Of a DNA stretch of 64,000 nucleotides, positions 17,153 through 26,546 are shown piece by piece. The stretch is taken from assembly GCA_963550135.1 (NCBI GenBank), contig CAUVBP010000004.1:17173-81172 (forward strand), written 5' to 3'. Below the pieces are notes generated by a model that did not search any database, was not told the DNA's origin, and saw only the letters and a program-made list of their open reading frames with translations. Both the position numbers and the translations under genes were made by a program. The DNA comes from Saccharimonas sp963550135 (lineage in GTDB: Bacteria; Patescibacteriota; Saccharimonadia; Saccharimonadales; Saccharimonadaceae). Numbering within the stretch: the first letter of the stretch is position 1; each line of letters begins with the position of its first letter.

Positions 17153-19738
17153 ATGGCTTTTTACGATAAAACCATTAAAGAAACACTAGTTGAACTTGAA
17201 TCAACTACCAAAGGCTTATCTGATATTGAGAGCGATGAACGGTTACGCCATTACGGCTTAAACACGATCAAAGTTAAGTCTGACCCGCTTTGGCGCAAAA
17301 TTGTTGAGCCGTTCAAGTCGGTTTTTATGGCAGTACTGATAGTGGCGGCAATTGTTAGTTTGTGGCACAAATCGTATTTTGATGCTGGGCTGATTATTTT
17401 TATCATGGCGGTGAACGCGATTATTTATTATGTGCAGAGGTTTTCGACCGAGCGAATTTTGCGATCGCTGCAAAAGCAGTCTGTCGCTGAAGTCGAGGTA
17501 TTGCGAAAAGGGCGGCGTGAGATGATCGCTGCGACACTGTTAGTCCCAGGCGACGTGATAATCCTTGATGAAGGCGATAAAATTCCTGCTGACGCCCGCA
17601 TGCTAGAGGCGCGCTCTTTTCGTGTTGACGAATCGCAATTAACCGGCGAGTCGCTGCCGATTGAAAAAACTTGTGCCGTCCTGCCGAGCGACCGCGAAAT
17701 TTACGAACAATCCAACATGGTTTTTCAAGGTTCATTTGTCGTTGGCGGTACTGCCATGGCGATAGTAACCGCTACTGCGAACGATACCGAATTTGGCCGT
17801 TTGAGCGATTTATCGTCTGGCGACCATAATGTCAATCCTGTACAGCAGAAAATCGATAGTCTTATCACGCGTATAGTGGCTGTTATTCTAGGTATTGCTT
17901 TGTTTGCTTTTTGGTTGGCGCTAGCTCGCGGTGTTGAATGGAGCGAAGCATTGCGCTTTGTGATTGCTCTCAGTGTTAGTGCAGTACCCGAGAACTTACC
18001 AATCGCTATCTCAGTCATCTTGGTATTGGCGATGCGTCGGATGGCTCGCCGCAAAGCATTAGTGCGAACTATGGGCTCGATCGAGTCAATCGGTGCCATC
18101 ACAACTATCGCTACCGACAAAACCGGTACGCTAACGCGCAATAAATTATCGGTTCAAGAAATTTGGCACCCGCGCCACAACGAAAAACGTATTTTGCAGA
18201 CACTTGCTGCTAGCACGCTGTTAGGTCAGAGAAAAACTGCTGATCCGCTTGATAAAGCTTTCACTTCGTTTATTAATTCGTCCGAAGCGACTCCCAAACT
18301 TGGCCAGCCTTTGCGGGAATTTACATTTGAGCATTCAATGGCAATGAGCGGCAATTTGCGACATGATGGCGCTAAGTATGCTCTAGCTGTCAAAGGAGCA
18401 CCAGAGAAAATCGTTGACCATTGCGATATCACCGAAGGCGAACGCGAGAAAGCTTTAGTTGAATTACATCATCTGACTGGACTTGGTTTTCGAGTAATTG
18501 CGCTAGCACATGCGTCGCTCAATAAACCAATTGATTCGCTTGAAAGTATTCCAGATAATACGCCGCTGGTTTTTGATGGTTTTGTTGGCGTGGCAGATAC
18601 ACTGCGGCCAGAAGCCAAAGGCGCCATTGCTCGCGCGCAAGCCGCTGGCATCAGCGTGCGTATGGTCACCGGCGACCACTTCGAGACGGCTTATCATATC
18701 GGTAAGCAGCTTGGCTTGGTCGAGCATCGCAACCAGGTTTTTGATAGCCGGCAGATTATTACATTATCTGACGACGAACTAGCTGAAAGGTTGCATACTA
18801 TCCGTGTTTGCGCGCGCGTTTTGCCCGAGCATAAGCATCGCATCCTTGAAGTACTCAAGCGCGATAATATTACTGCCATGACTGGCGACGGTGTCAATGA
18901 CATTCCGGCACTGACCAATGCTCATGTCGGCATCGCTATGGGGGCGGGGGCACAAATTGCCAAGGACGCGGGCGATATCATCTTGCTTGATAATAACTTT
19001 CGCTCAATCGTTTCGGCTATTCACGAGGGTAGAACTGTCTATGCTAATATCAAGCGCATGGTGACGTATCTGTTAGCAACTAACCTCGGCGAAGTTATTG
19101 TGTCGCTGAGCGCATTGATTTCTGGTCTACCGCTGCCGCTGGCGCCTGTGCAGATTTTATGGGTTAATTTAGTTACCGATAGCGCTATGGTGATTCCGAT
19201 TGGACTGGAGCCGGGCGAGCCTCGCAATATGCTAGAGAATCCAAAACGTGCTAACGCGCCGCTGCTCAGTAAATTTATGACTTCGCGAATATTGTTGATT
19301 GCTATAATTATGTCATCAATGACGCTGGGATTCTATATTTATTTCAATCAACGCTTTGGTGCTGATTATGCTCGGACGATTGCTTTTTGCTCGCTGGTAA
19401 CCGCACAGTGGGCTAGCGCCATCGAGGCGCGCAGTGATTACGAATCGCTAATTGGTCGGTTGCGCAAGCGAAATACACCCTTTATCGTCGGACTAATCAT
19501 CGCTGTCACGCTGCAGATTGTTGCCCTAGCTACACCGCTTGGACGGTTGCTGCATATTACGCCAGTAAGTAACACACATCTTCTCTTGGTGACCATCTCC
19601 GCCCTCATCATACCTATTATCTTGATTGAATTGCATAAATGGGTAGGGCGAAAGTTCTTTGGTAAGCGACCGAATCTTCAGCGAATTACCAAGCGTCTTA
19701 AACGGCCGCTCAAGAAAAATAAAAAGTTTGCTAATTAA
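17153..19738 (+). CDS. P-type cation ATPase, Ca2+-like P2 class
   Basis: 861 residues. Actuator motif DESQLTGESLP, phosphorylated Asp322 in DKTGTLT, hinge MTGDGVNDIPAL, and about ten membrane segments. Helix 4 reads PENLP where SERCA has PEGLP, and helix 6 reads WVNLVTDS, keeping the Asn and Asp that bind Ca2+. This favours Ca2+ export over heavy metals; no N-terminal metal-binding domain is present. The C-terminus is very basic. Confidence 0.92.
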   Translation: MAFYDKTIKETLVELESTTKGLSDIESDERLRHYGLNTIKVKSDPLWRKIVEPFKSVFMAVLIVAAIVSLWHKSYFDAGLIIFIMAVNAIIYYVQRFSTERILRSLQKQSVAEVEVLRKGRREMIAATLLVPGDVIILDEGDKIPADARMLEARSFRVDESQLTGESLPIEKTCAVLPSDREIYEQSNMVFQGSFVVGGTAMAIVTATANDTEFGRLSDLSSGDHNVNPVQQKIDSLITRIVAVILGIALFAFWLALARGVEWSEALRFVIALSVSAVPENLPIAISVILVLAMRRMARRKALVRTMGSIESIGAITTIATDKTGTLTRNKLSVQEIWHPRHNEKRILQTLAASTLLGQRKTADPLDKAFTSFINSSEATPKLGQPLREFTFEHSMAMSGNLRHDGAKYALAVKGAPEKIVDHCDITEGEREKALVELHHLTGLGFRVIALAHASLNKPIDSLESIPDNTPLVFDGFVGVADTLRPEAKGAIARAQAAGISVRMVTGDHFETAYHIGKQLGLVEHRNQVFDSRQIITLSDDELAERLHTIRVCARVLPEHKHRILEVLKRDNITAMTGDGVNDIPALTNAHVGIAMGAGAQIAKDAGDIILLDNNFRSIVSAIHEGRTVYANIKRMVTYLLATNLGEVIVSLSALISGLPLPLAPVQILWVNLVTDSAMVIPIGLEPGEPRNMLENPKRANAPLLSKFMTSRILLIAIIMSSMTLGFYIYFNQRFGADYARTIAFCSLVTAQWASAIEARSDYESLIGRLRKRNTPFIVGLIIAVTLQIVALATPLGRLLHITPVSNTHLLLVTISALIIPIILIELHKWVGRKFFGKRPNLQRITKRLKRPLKKNKKFAN

Positions 19739-21774
19739 TTCCGGCGCTTGATATGTCCACGCAATAGTTCTAAATCAGCTAAATCTTTACGACGAGCCAT
19801 CTTTCGTTTAGCAGCAATCAGCCGGTCGGTCGAGACCACGGGTATCCCATCGATGGTTTGCATATCTCGCTGTAATGCTGTCAAGGAATTACCCATCCAA
19901 CTTTTTAGCAGATTGTATTGCTCATGTACCAAAATTCGCTTGCCGCTAGTTAGTGTCACCTCGCGCCAATGTTTCTTGCTCGCGAAACGGTCGTAAACTT
20001 CGCGCGATACTACTAAATCAACATTAGGTGTATCGCGTAAATGCATCATATCAAGCACGGCACCGCCGACCACGATATACGAATCGCTAGCGATTTTAAG
20101 GTCTCTGATCATTTCAATTGCCGAAGCCTGTTTCTGATGCGCCAATGCCAGAGACAATGTTGTGTAAATGTTGCGGCTGCCAATTATATCGTTAATGCCA
20201 TAGATATCAAACTGGCTGCGCAATCCCGGTGACACGTGCGCAAAAGCAATCGCGATACCATCTTCGCCAAGCTCGCGGTACAAATGTTTGAGCGCTTCAA
20301 CCGCTGTATAGTCGATATCGTCAATCGCTCCAGCGTCAATCACCACATATGTTACTGGATGTTTAGCGCGATGAATAGCTCGCCGTAACCGTTCGGCGAA
20401 ATAATTAATATTCTCGAAAAAAAGCGATTCGCCGAATGCATAAACTAATGTATCTTTTGGCAAAGAGCCTATCTTATTTTTTACCCGATCAGCCGCCCAT
20501 GATGACAGCTCGCCATCGCGCAGCAGCACAGCGTCATCAGGGTGGTATTGCCGACGCAATCGCTCCATCAGCGAGGCTGCTACCGCTACCAAAATACCTA
20601 ACTGTACACCGAATAGTACCGTACAAGCTAAAGCAACTAGCGCGATCATAAACTCCTCATGATGGACAGCCCACAAATAGTGCAATTCACGAAAACGAAT
20701 TAAGCGTAAACCTGCCGTACAAACTATCGCTGCTAGTGCTGCTAGCGGTACGTAGTGTAACAAAGTGCCGCCAAAAATGATCAGCGCCATCATTGCTAAG
20801 CTGGCAACAATACCGCTCAATTGCGAACGCATACCCAGCGAGTCGGCTAACTGGCTGCGCGGCGGCGAGGCACTAACGGTATAGCCGTGGAATAGAGCTG
20901 AAGCAATATTAGCTATTCCAAGGGCTGCTGTATCTTGATTGGTCTGGATTTTATCGTCGTGCTCGCTACCAATGGAACGCGCTGTCATAGAACTCTGGAC
21001 TAGTACTACGAGCACAATTGATAATACGGTTGGCATAATTGTATTTAGCATCTCGAGCGACATCGTGGGCACTATTAAGTTTGGTATGTTGCTTGGCAGC
21101 GAACCTAAAAACTCTACGCCGTACGCATCGACATGAAATACTATTGCAAATATTACGGCCATAGCAATACCGATTAGTTCGCTCGGTATTCGCGATGATC
21201 GCCAAAACAACACTACACCTAGCACCAAGAGCGCTAGCGTAGCGGTCATCCAATTGATTGAACCAGCTTGCGCGGTAATTGACGCTAAATGACTCCAGAA
21301 ACCGCCTGATGCTTTCAAGCCTAGTAGAGCTGGTATCTGTGTAACAATTAGTTGTACTCCTACGCCTGCCATAAAGCCAATCATCACTGGTCGCGATACC
21401 AGATCTGCCAAAAAGCCAAATTTGAATAACCCCAACAATAGTAGTAGAACACCTGATAGCAACGTCATCGCTGCGATTGCATTAACATATTCTGGCGTAC
21501 CTGTTTGCGCCACTAGCGCTGCACCTGACGCCAGTAGAATGGCTGTCGCTGAATCTGCGCCAACCACTAATCGATGTGAATACCCCAACAACCCAAATAC
21601 TAGCGCGCCAATAATTGTCGTATATAAACCAGTCTCGGGTGGCAGTCCGACGATTACCGAAAAAGCCAACGCATTGGGAACATTCACGACGGCTATCAAC
21701 AACGCCGTTATGATATCATGCCGCAAGTAAGATTTCTTGTACCGCAATATGCTCGGCAGAGACACTTTTCGCAT
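19735..21774 (-). CDS. SulP anion transporter with STAS and nucleotidyltransferase-like tail
   Basis: 679 residues from ATG 21774, a start supported by a minus-strand TATAAT at 21779-21784. An upstream in-frame start at 21810 would precede that box. The transporter core of about 12 segments spans roughly 10-400. A STAS domain (about 425-555) contains TYVVIDAGAIDDIDYTA. A tail of about 115 residues adds VVGGAVLDMM, NVDLVVS and RKDLADLELL, the pattern of minimal nucleotidyltransferase folds. It overlaps the convergent ATPase by 4 bp. The anion is unknown. Confidence 0.88.
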   Translation of the reverse strand: MRKVSLPSILRYKKSYLRHDIITALLIAVVNVPNALAFSVIVGLPPETGLYTTIIGALVFGLLGYSHRLVVGADSATAILLASGAALVAQTGTPEYVNAIAAMTLLSGVLLLLLGLFKFGFLADLVSRPVMIGFMAGVGVQLIVTQIPALLGLKASGGFWSHLASITAQAGSINWMTATLALLVLGVVLFWRSSRIPSELIGIAMAVIFAIVFHVDAYGVEFLGSLPSNIPNLIVPTMSLEMLNTIMPTVLSIVLVVLVQSSMTARSIGSEHDDKIQTNQDTAALGIANIASALFHGYTVSASPPRSQLADSLGMRSQLSGIVASLAMMALIIFGGTLLHYVPLAALAAIVCTAGLRLIRFRELHYLWAVHHEEFMIALVALACTVLFGVQLGILVAVAASLMERLRRQYHPDDAVLLRDGELSSWAADRVKNKIGSLPKDTLVYAFGESLFFENINYFAERLRRAIHRAKHPVTYVVIDAGAIDDIDYTAVEALKHLYRELGEDGIAIAFAHVSPGLRSQFDIYGINDIIGSRNIYTTLSLALAHQKQASAIEMIRDLKIASDSYIVVGGAVLDMMHLRDTPNVDLVVSREVYDRFASKKHWREVTLTSGKRILVHEQYNLLKSWMGNSLTALQRDMQTIDGIPVVSTDRLIAAKRKMARRKDLADLELLRGHIKRRN

Positions 21775-21854
21775 ATCTATTATACTAATGGTATTTGGGG
21801 GTGGCGTCAATAAAACAAAGCAAACTATGAATTTGCTAAATGTTGATACGATTC

Positions 21855-21897
21855 ATAAAAATAAACCGCTTAGGTTGTCCAGATTTGAGCGGTTTAT
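21855..21897 (-). terminator. terminator of tRNA-Gln
   Basis: Perfect 10-bp stem ATAAACCGCT / AGCGGTTTAT with a 17-nt loop, followed on the minus strand by a T run. Confidence 0.75.
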
Positions 21898-21918
21898 GAT
21901 ATTTTCGTTTGCATAATT

Positions 21919-21993
21919 TGGCTGGGTCGGCAGGACTCGAACCTGCGAATGCTGGGACCAAAACCCAGTGCCTTACCACTTGGCGACGACCCA
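21919..21993 (-). tRNA. tRNA-Gln(TTG)
   Basis: Cloverleaf with acceptor TGGGTCG / CGACCCA, U1-A72 pair and G73 as expected for Gln, anticodon loop TTTTGGT, T loop GGTTCGAGTCC, and an encoded CCA. A minus-strand TATAAT lies at 22018-22023. A GAGCGTG / CACGCTC inverted repeat brackets that box. Confidence 0.95.
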
Positions 21994-22047
21994 CTAATAA
22001 ACGAGCGTGCAACAAGTATTATACCACGCTCATCAACGATATGGAAA

Positions 22048-22779
22048 TTACGACATAGAATACAGCCGCACCCATTCCTCGGGGGTCAATTCTGACGGTT
22101 TGCGTTCAGGGTTGATGCTGGCTTTGGCGCACGGTACGGCAGCAAAGACTTTTTGCGAGGCGTAGCATTTTGCGACGAAACTTTGGTACTCGTCGCGTTC
22201 TAATGTAGGCAAGAGCGGCTCGGGTCGCGGTTTCAACTCTAGCAGCACGGTATCGACTGCTGGCGGCGGTGTGAAATCTGTGCGGCGTAGCGGTCGGCGG
22301 ATTCGTGTCTGCCACCATGGAGCTAGTTGTGTGCCTAATTGAGAGGTAAAGTGCCGGTCGCTCGGTACTAATTTTTGCGCGAATTGTTTTTGGACGATCA
22401 GGTAGATTGCTTGAGGTGTATGCGTTTCATCGTTGTTGGTCAATTTGCGTATTATGTCGGCGCTCAAGTGAAAGGGAATATTAGCAAAAACTTTGTATGG
22501 TTCATCTGGTAATTTCGCTTGCAGAAAATCTTGCGCTATTACTTTAACGTTTTTGTGCCGGCGCATATTTTGCTGTAGTTTGTTGAGAGCGCCTGGTTCG
22601 TTTTCGTATGCTAAAACTTGCCGGCATCGGTGTGCTAACACTGCCGTAATGGCGCCGCTGCCAGCGCCGATATCTATTACCAAATCGCCGCGACGTATGT
22701 TGCTGTGGCCTATTAGCTCGGCAATCAAGCGCGGATTACGCAAAAAATGCTGCGAATGGGTGGCGACTTGGCGTTTCAT
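22048..22779 (-). CDS. rRNA adenine N6-dimethyltransferase, Erm/KsgA family
   Basis: 243 residues. SAM motif IDIGAGSGAITA (about 35-46), acidic AYENE, and catalytic NIPFHL (about 99). Features after the catalytic motif, namely IVQKQFAQKL, the RRTDFTPPPAVD stretch and LELKPRPEPL, look more like actinobacterial Erm proteins (23S A2058) than RsmA (16S). Whether it confers macrolide resistance or performs housekeeping 16S methylation cannot be decided here. The N-terminal SQHFLRN is the usual family opening. Confidence 0.85.
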   Translation of the reverse strand: MKRQVATHSQHFLRNPRLIAELIGHSNIRRGDLVIDIGAGSGAITAVLAHRCRQVLAYENEPGALNKLQQNMRRHKNVKVIAQDFLQAKLPDEPYKVFANIPFHLSADIIRKLTNNDETHTPQAIYLIVQKQFAQKLVPSDRHFTSQLGTQLAPWWQTRIRRPLRRTDFTPPPAVDTVLLELKPRPEPLLPTLERDEYQSFVAKCYASQKVFAAVPCAKASINPERKPSELTPEEWVRLYSMS

Positions 22780-22836
22780 AATGTGATTTTACCACGAAAA
22801 AGCGGCTAACCGGTTGGCAATCTTTACCATAACCTT

Positions 22837-22842
22837 TATAAT
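22837..22842 (+). promoter_or_regulatory. -10 box of the phosphoketolase operon
   Basis: TATAAT ending 8 nt before ATG 22851. Confidence 0.7.
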
Positions 22843-22850
22843 AGTAAGTT

Positions 22851-25250
22851 ATGAATGCACACGAAAAACACTCGATAAAGCAATATTTGCGTGCGGCAGA
22901 CTATCTGACGGTGGGGCAAATATTTTTGGCAGAGAATCATCTGCTGAAAAAGGAACTAACTTTTGACGATATCAAATCGCGGATTCTTGGACACTGGGGA
23001 AGCGGGCCAGGTATTAACTTTGCTTACGCGCATCTCAGCTATTCGGCCAAGAAGCATAATAAGGACATGATGTTTGTACTGGGGCCAGGTCATGGCTTCC
23101 CGGCATTGCAAGCTAATCTGTTTTTGGAAGGTACGCTTGCTAATTTTGATCCGTCGATGGAGACCAATCTGGATGGTATTCGCAAACTATGTCGCGAATT
23201 TAGCTGGCCGTACGGTTTTCCGAGCCATTCTAATCCCGAGACGCCGGGCGTGATTCTCGAGGGCGGTGAACTTGGTTACGCGCTCAGTACTAGCTACGGC
23301 GCAGCGATGGATAATCCTGATTTGACAGTAGCCTGTTTGGTTGGTGATGGTGAAGCCGAGACCGGGCCGACGGCTGGCGCTTGGCATCTCAATAAGTTGC
23401 TTAACCCGCGCAAAGATGGTGCGGTATTGCCAATTCTTCACCTCAATGGTTATAAGATTTCAGCGCCGACTGTTTTTGGCCGAATGAGTAATTACGAACT
23501 GATGACGCTCTTTAGCGGCTACGGTTATGAGCCGCGCATTGTTGACGCTACAAAAGACGGCGTCGATCCGCACGACGAAATGGCAAACGCGCTTGAGTGG
23601 GCTCACAATTTGGTTGCTGAGATTCGTGCTAGTACGAACACAGAAGCGCCGCGCATGCCGATGATTATCATGCGCACGCTAAAGGGCTGGACTGGGCCGA
23701 AATTTGTCGAAGGCAACAAAATTGAAGGTAATTGCCTGGCGCACCAGACAGTGCTCAGTGAAGCGAAATCCGACCCCGAGCAGCTCAAAATCTTGAATCA
23801 ATGGCTCAAGAGTTATAAGTTTGACGAGCTATTCAACGAAACGACAGGTTTTGGTGATTTTGTCAAAGAAATTTTGCCAGACAAGTTAGAGAGGCGGCTG
23901 GGTATGTCGCCGCACGCCCGTGGCGGTGCTGATGTCTATCAGCCGCTCAAATTACCGCGCGTCGAAGATTATGCCGAAGACGCCGAAATCCCTGGCACTA
24001 TTGGCTCTAGCAGTATGCGCCGGGCTGGCGCTTACTTGACGGAAGTCTTTCGTTTGAATGCTGATAGCAAAAACTTCCGCTTCATGAGTCCGGATGAGAC
24101 CTACTCAAACAAACTTGACGAAATCTTCCAAGCTACTAGCCGTAGTTGGCAATGGCCGATCATGGAATGGGATAAGGATCTGTCACGTGATGGCCGAGTC
24201 ATGGAAATGTTGTCCGAACACAACATGCAAGGCTTGATGCAAGGCTACGTGCTAACGGGTCGCCACGCTATGTTTGCTAGCTACGAAGCTTTTTTGCAAG
24301 TTGTCGGCAGTATGGTTGATCAATACGCTAAGTTTCTCACCCAAAGCCGTAACGTCGAGTGGCGCGGTACTATACCTAGCATCAACTATATACTAACCTC
24401 GAGCGGTTGGCGCCAAGACCATAACGGCTTTAGCCACCAGAATCCTGGCTTTATCGACGATATTTTGCGTCGCCAGAGCAATTTCAGTGATGTTTACTTC
24501 CCGTCGGACGGTAATGTCACGCTAGTTTGCTTAGAGCATATGCTGTCAAGTGTTCGCCAGATTAACGCGCTGGTGGCCGGCAAAACTCTCGAGCCGCGCT
24601 GGCTGTCGCCAGAACTGGCTCGCCAACAGGTCGATGCTGGTCTAATGGTTTGGGATTTTGCTAGCGATGAACATCCTGATCTAGTTATGGCCGCTTGCGG
24701 CGATTATCCGACCAAAGAAACTATGGCAGCTATTGATATTGTCAAAACGCATTGCCCGAACGCTAAAATTCGCTGCGTTAACGTTTCGAGTCTGACTACT
24801 GTTGGCTTTGGTACGTTGCGTCGCGTTGCCGACCAAAAGTTCTTTGACAAGGTGTTTACTGACGACAAGCCAGTTATTTTCAATTTCCATGGCTATCCGC
24901 AGACAGTTAAATCGATTCTCTTTAACTATGCTGTCGATTCGACGCGCTTCGATATCCGCGGCTACAAAGAAATCGGTTCAACCACCACGCCGTTTGATAT
25001 GCATGTTCGCAATGAAACCAGCCGCTATGATCTAGCGATTGCCGCATTCCGCCAGCTGGGCCGCAATGGCGTCGTTCCGTTTGAGGAGGCTGAACATTTA
25101 GCTTCGATTTACCAAGGTAAGATTGATGAGAATACTGCTTACATAAAAGCTAACGGCGTTGACTTGCCAGAAATTGACGCCTGGGTGTGGCCAGCAGCAC
25201 GCGGACTAGACGAGGCAAAAGAGGAAGCCTGGCACGGGCAAACAAATTAA
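22851..25250 (+). CDS. xfp: xylulose-5-P/fructose-6-P phosphoketolase
   Basis: 799 residues, full length. Thiamine-diphosphate site GDGEAETGPTAGAWH (about 165), an early LGPGHGFPA, and the phosphoketolase-specific SYEAFLQVVGSM and GWRQDHNGFSHQNPGF stretches. It cleaves xylulose-5-P or fructose-6-P with phosphate to acetyl phosphate plus glyceraldehyde-3-P or erythrose-4-P. The acetate kinase gene follows after 21 bp, so acetyl phosphate can be turned into ATP directly. Confidence 0.97.
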   Translation: MNAHEKHSIKQYLRAADYLTVGQIFLAENHLLKKELTFDDIKSRILGHWGSGPGINFAYAHLSYSAKKHNKDMMFVLGPGHGFPALQANLFLEGTLANFDPSMETNLDGIRKLCREFSWPYGFPSHSNPETPGVILEGGELGYALSTSYGAAMDNPDLTVACLVGDGEAETGPTAGAWHLNKLLNPRKDGAVLPILHLNGYKISAPTVFGRMSNYELMTLFSGYGYEPRIVDATKDGVDPHDEMANALEWAHNLVAEIRASTNTEAPRMPMIIMRTLKGWTGPKFVEGNKIEGNCLAHQTVLSEAKSDPEQLKILNQWLKSYKFDELFNETTGFGDFVKEILPDKLERRLGMSPHARGGADVYQPLKLPRVEDYAEDAEIPGTIGSSSMRRAGAYLTEVFRLNADSKNFRFMSPDETYSNKLDEIFQATSRSWQWPIMEWDKDLSRDGRVMEMLSEHNMQGLMQGYVLTGRHAMFASYEAFLQVVGSMVDQYAKFLTQSRNVEWRGTIPSINYILTSSGWRQDHNGFSHQNPGFIDDILRRQSNFSDVYFPSDGNVTLVCLEHMLSSVRQINALVAGKTLEPRWLSPELARQQVDAGLMVWDFASDEHPDLVMAACGDYPTKETMAAIDIVKTHCPNAKIRCVNVSSLTTVGFGTLRRVADQKFFDKVFTDDKPVIFNFHGYPQTVKSILFNYAVDSTRFDIRGYKEIGSTTTPFDMHVRNETSRYDLAIAAFRQLGRNGVVPFEEAEHLASIYQGKIDENTAYIKANGVDLPEIDAWVWPAARGLDEAKEEAWHGQTN

Positions 25251-25271
25251 CGTAAAGAAAAGGGTGGGGGA

Positions 25272-26453
25272 ATGTCATTACTACTAATCGCAAATCCAGG
25301 CAGCGCTAGTCGCAAATACGCGCTGGTCGACGACAAGCTCAAAGAGGTTGCCGCATTACATATCGAGCAGAGTGGCAGCGAATTAATCGCGACGCTGCGT
25401 ACTGGTAATGATTCACGGCAAGTGTCGCTTGGTTTTGCTGACATTTCCCAGTCGGCCGCACATCTGTATGGCATTTTTAACCGCGAACATTTACTAGAAA
25501 GTCCTAGCGATGTTCGCGCGATCGGCTTGCGGATCGTTGCGCCGAGCAACTATTTTCTCAAAGACAGGCTTGTTGACGATGACGTTGTCCAGCATATACG
25601 CGATATTCTGCCGCTTGACCCGATTCACGTCTCCGGTACGCTGCAAGAGCTAGAGGCTCTGCGCTCGTCGCTGCCGACTGTACCGGTGGCGCTAATTTCG
25701 GATAGTGCTTTTCACGCTCGCAAGCCGAGCTATGCCTGGAATTACGGTATCAATCTGCAAGACGCTGATCGCTTCGAGATTAAGCGTTTTGGCTATCATG
25801 GTTTGTCGGTTTCGTCTGCCGTTAATGAGCTGTGGAACCGCGGTAAATTACCACCAAAGGTTGTCGTCTGTCATCTAGGTAGCGGCTCGTCGGTGAGCGC
25901 AGTTTTTCACGGGCGCAGTATCGACAACACCATGGGCTACTCGGCGCTAGAGGGGGTAATTATGGCAACGCGTACCGGTTCTATTGATTACACTGCTGCT
26001 ATGGCGCTCAAAACTAAACTTGGTCTCGATGATGACCAGCTTGAGCATTATCTCGATGAGAGGGGTGGCCTACTCGGACTCAGCGGAAGTAGCGATATTC
26101 GTGAAATTATTGATCGCGAAGCTAAGGGCGATCATATTGCTCATCTAGCGCTGATGACTTTGATTCACAGTATCCATAAGGCTATCGGCGCCATGGTGGT
26201 CGCCATGAACGGCGCCGACTTGCTGGTATTTACTGGCACGGTAGGGGAACGTTCGGCAAACTTGCGTCGGCGCATCGTTGCTCACTTGGAATGCCTCGAC
26301 TTCATACTTGACGGCAATCGTAACAAATCATGTCTTAACCCGACCGAGTTCACTAGCATCTCGCAAGCGGCAGTCAGTAAGCCGATAATTGTCATACCGA
26401 CAGATGAAGGCGTCGAAATCGCTCGCCACACTATTAAGTTACTAGCGTCATAA
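25272..26453 (+). CDS. ackA: acetate kinase, divergent
   Basis: 393 residues, the family's usual size. Retained: N-terminal ANPGSASRKY, FGYHGLS catalytic His region, HLGSGSSVSA, ATRTGSIDYT and TDEG near the end. Divergent: the usual GHRVVHGG segment reads GLRIVAPSN, keeping Arg but losing both His and the Gly pair. It converts acetyl phosphate plus ADP to acetate plus ATP. Same operon as xfp, with the ribosome site GGTGGGGG. Confidence 0.93.
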   Translation: MSLLLIANPGSASRKYALVDDKLKEVAALHIEQSGSELIATLRTGNDSRQVSLGFADISQSAAHLYGIFNREHLLESPSDVRAIGLRIVAPSNYFLKDRLVDDDVVQHIRDILPLDPIHVSGTLQELEALRSSLPTVPVALISDSAFHARKPSYAWNYGINLQDADRFEIKRFGYHGLSVSSAVNELWNRGKLPPKVVVCHLGSGSSVSAVFHGRSIDNTMGYSALEGVIMATRTGSIDYTAAMALKTKLGLDDDQLEHYLDERGGLLGLSGSSDIREIIDREAKGDHIAHLALMTLIHSIHKAIGAMVVAMNGADLLVFTGTVGERSANLRRRIVAHLECLDFILDGNRNKSCLNPTEFTSISQAAVSKPIIVIPTDEGVEIARHTIKLLAS

Positions 26454-26533
26454 TTTTGGTCGTTGGAAAGGCATGCGTTATTGTTATGGAGACGCCTTTC
26501 GTAATCTCTACTAAACAGTATCTTTCATTTTGT

Positions 26534-26539
26534 TATAAT
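26534..26539 (+). promoter_or_regulatory. -10 box of the RNA methyltransferase gene
   Basis: TATAAT ending 7 nt before ATG 26547. Confidence 0.65.
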
Positions 26540-26546
26540 AAGTACG

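Noticed and set aside
26466..26500. terminator after ackA
   Set aside because: GAAAGGC/GCCTTTC can pair, but with a bulge, a long loop and no T run.
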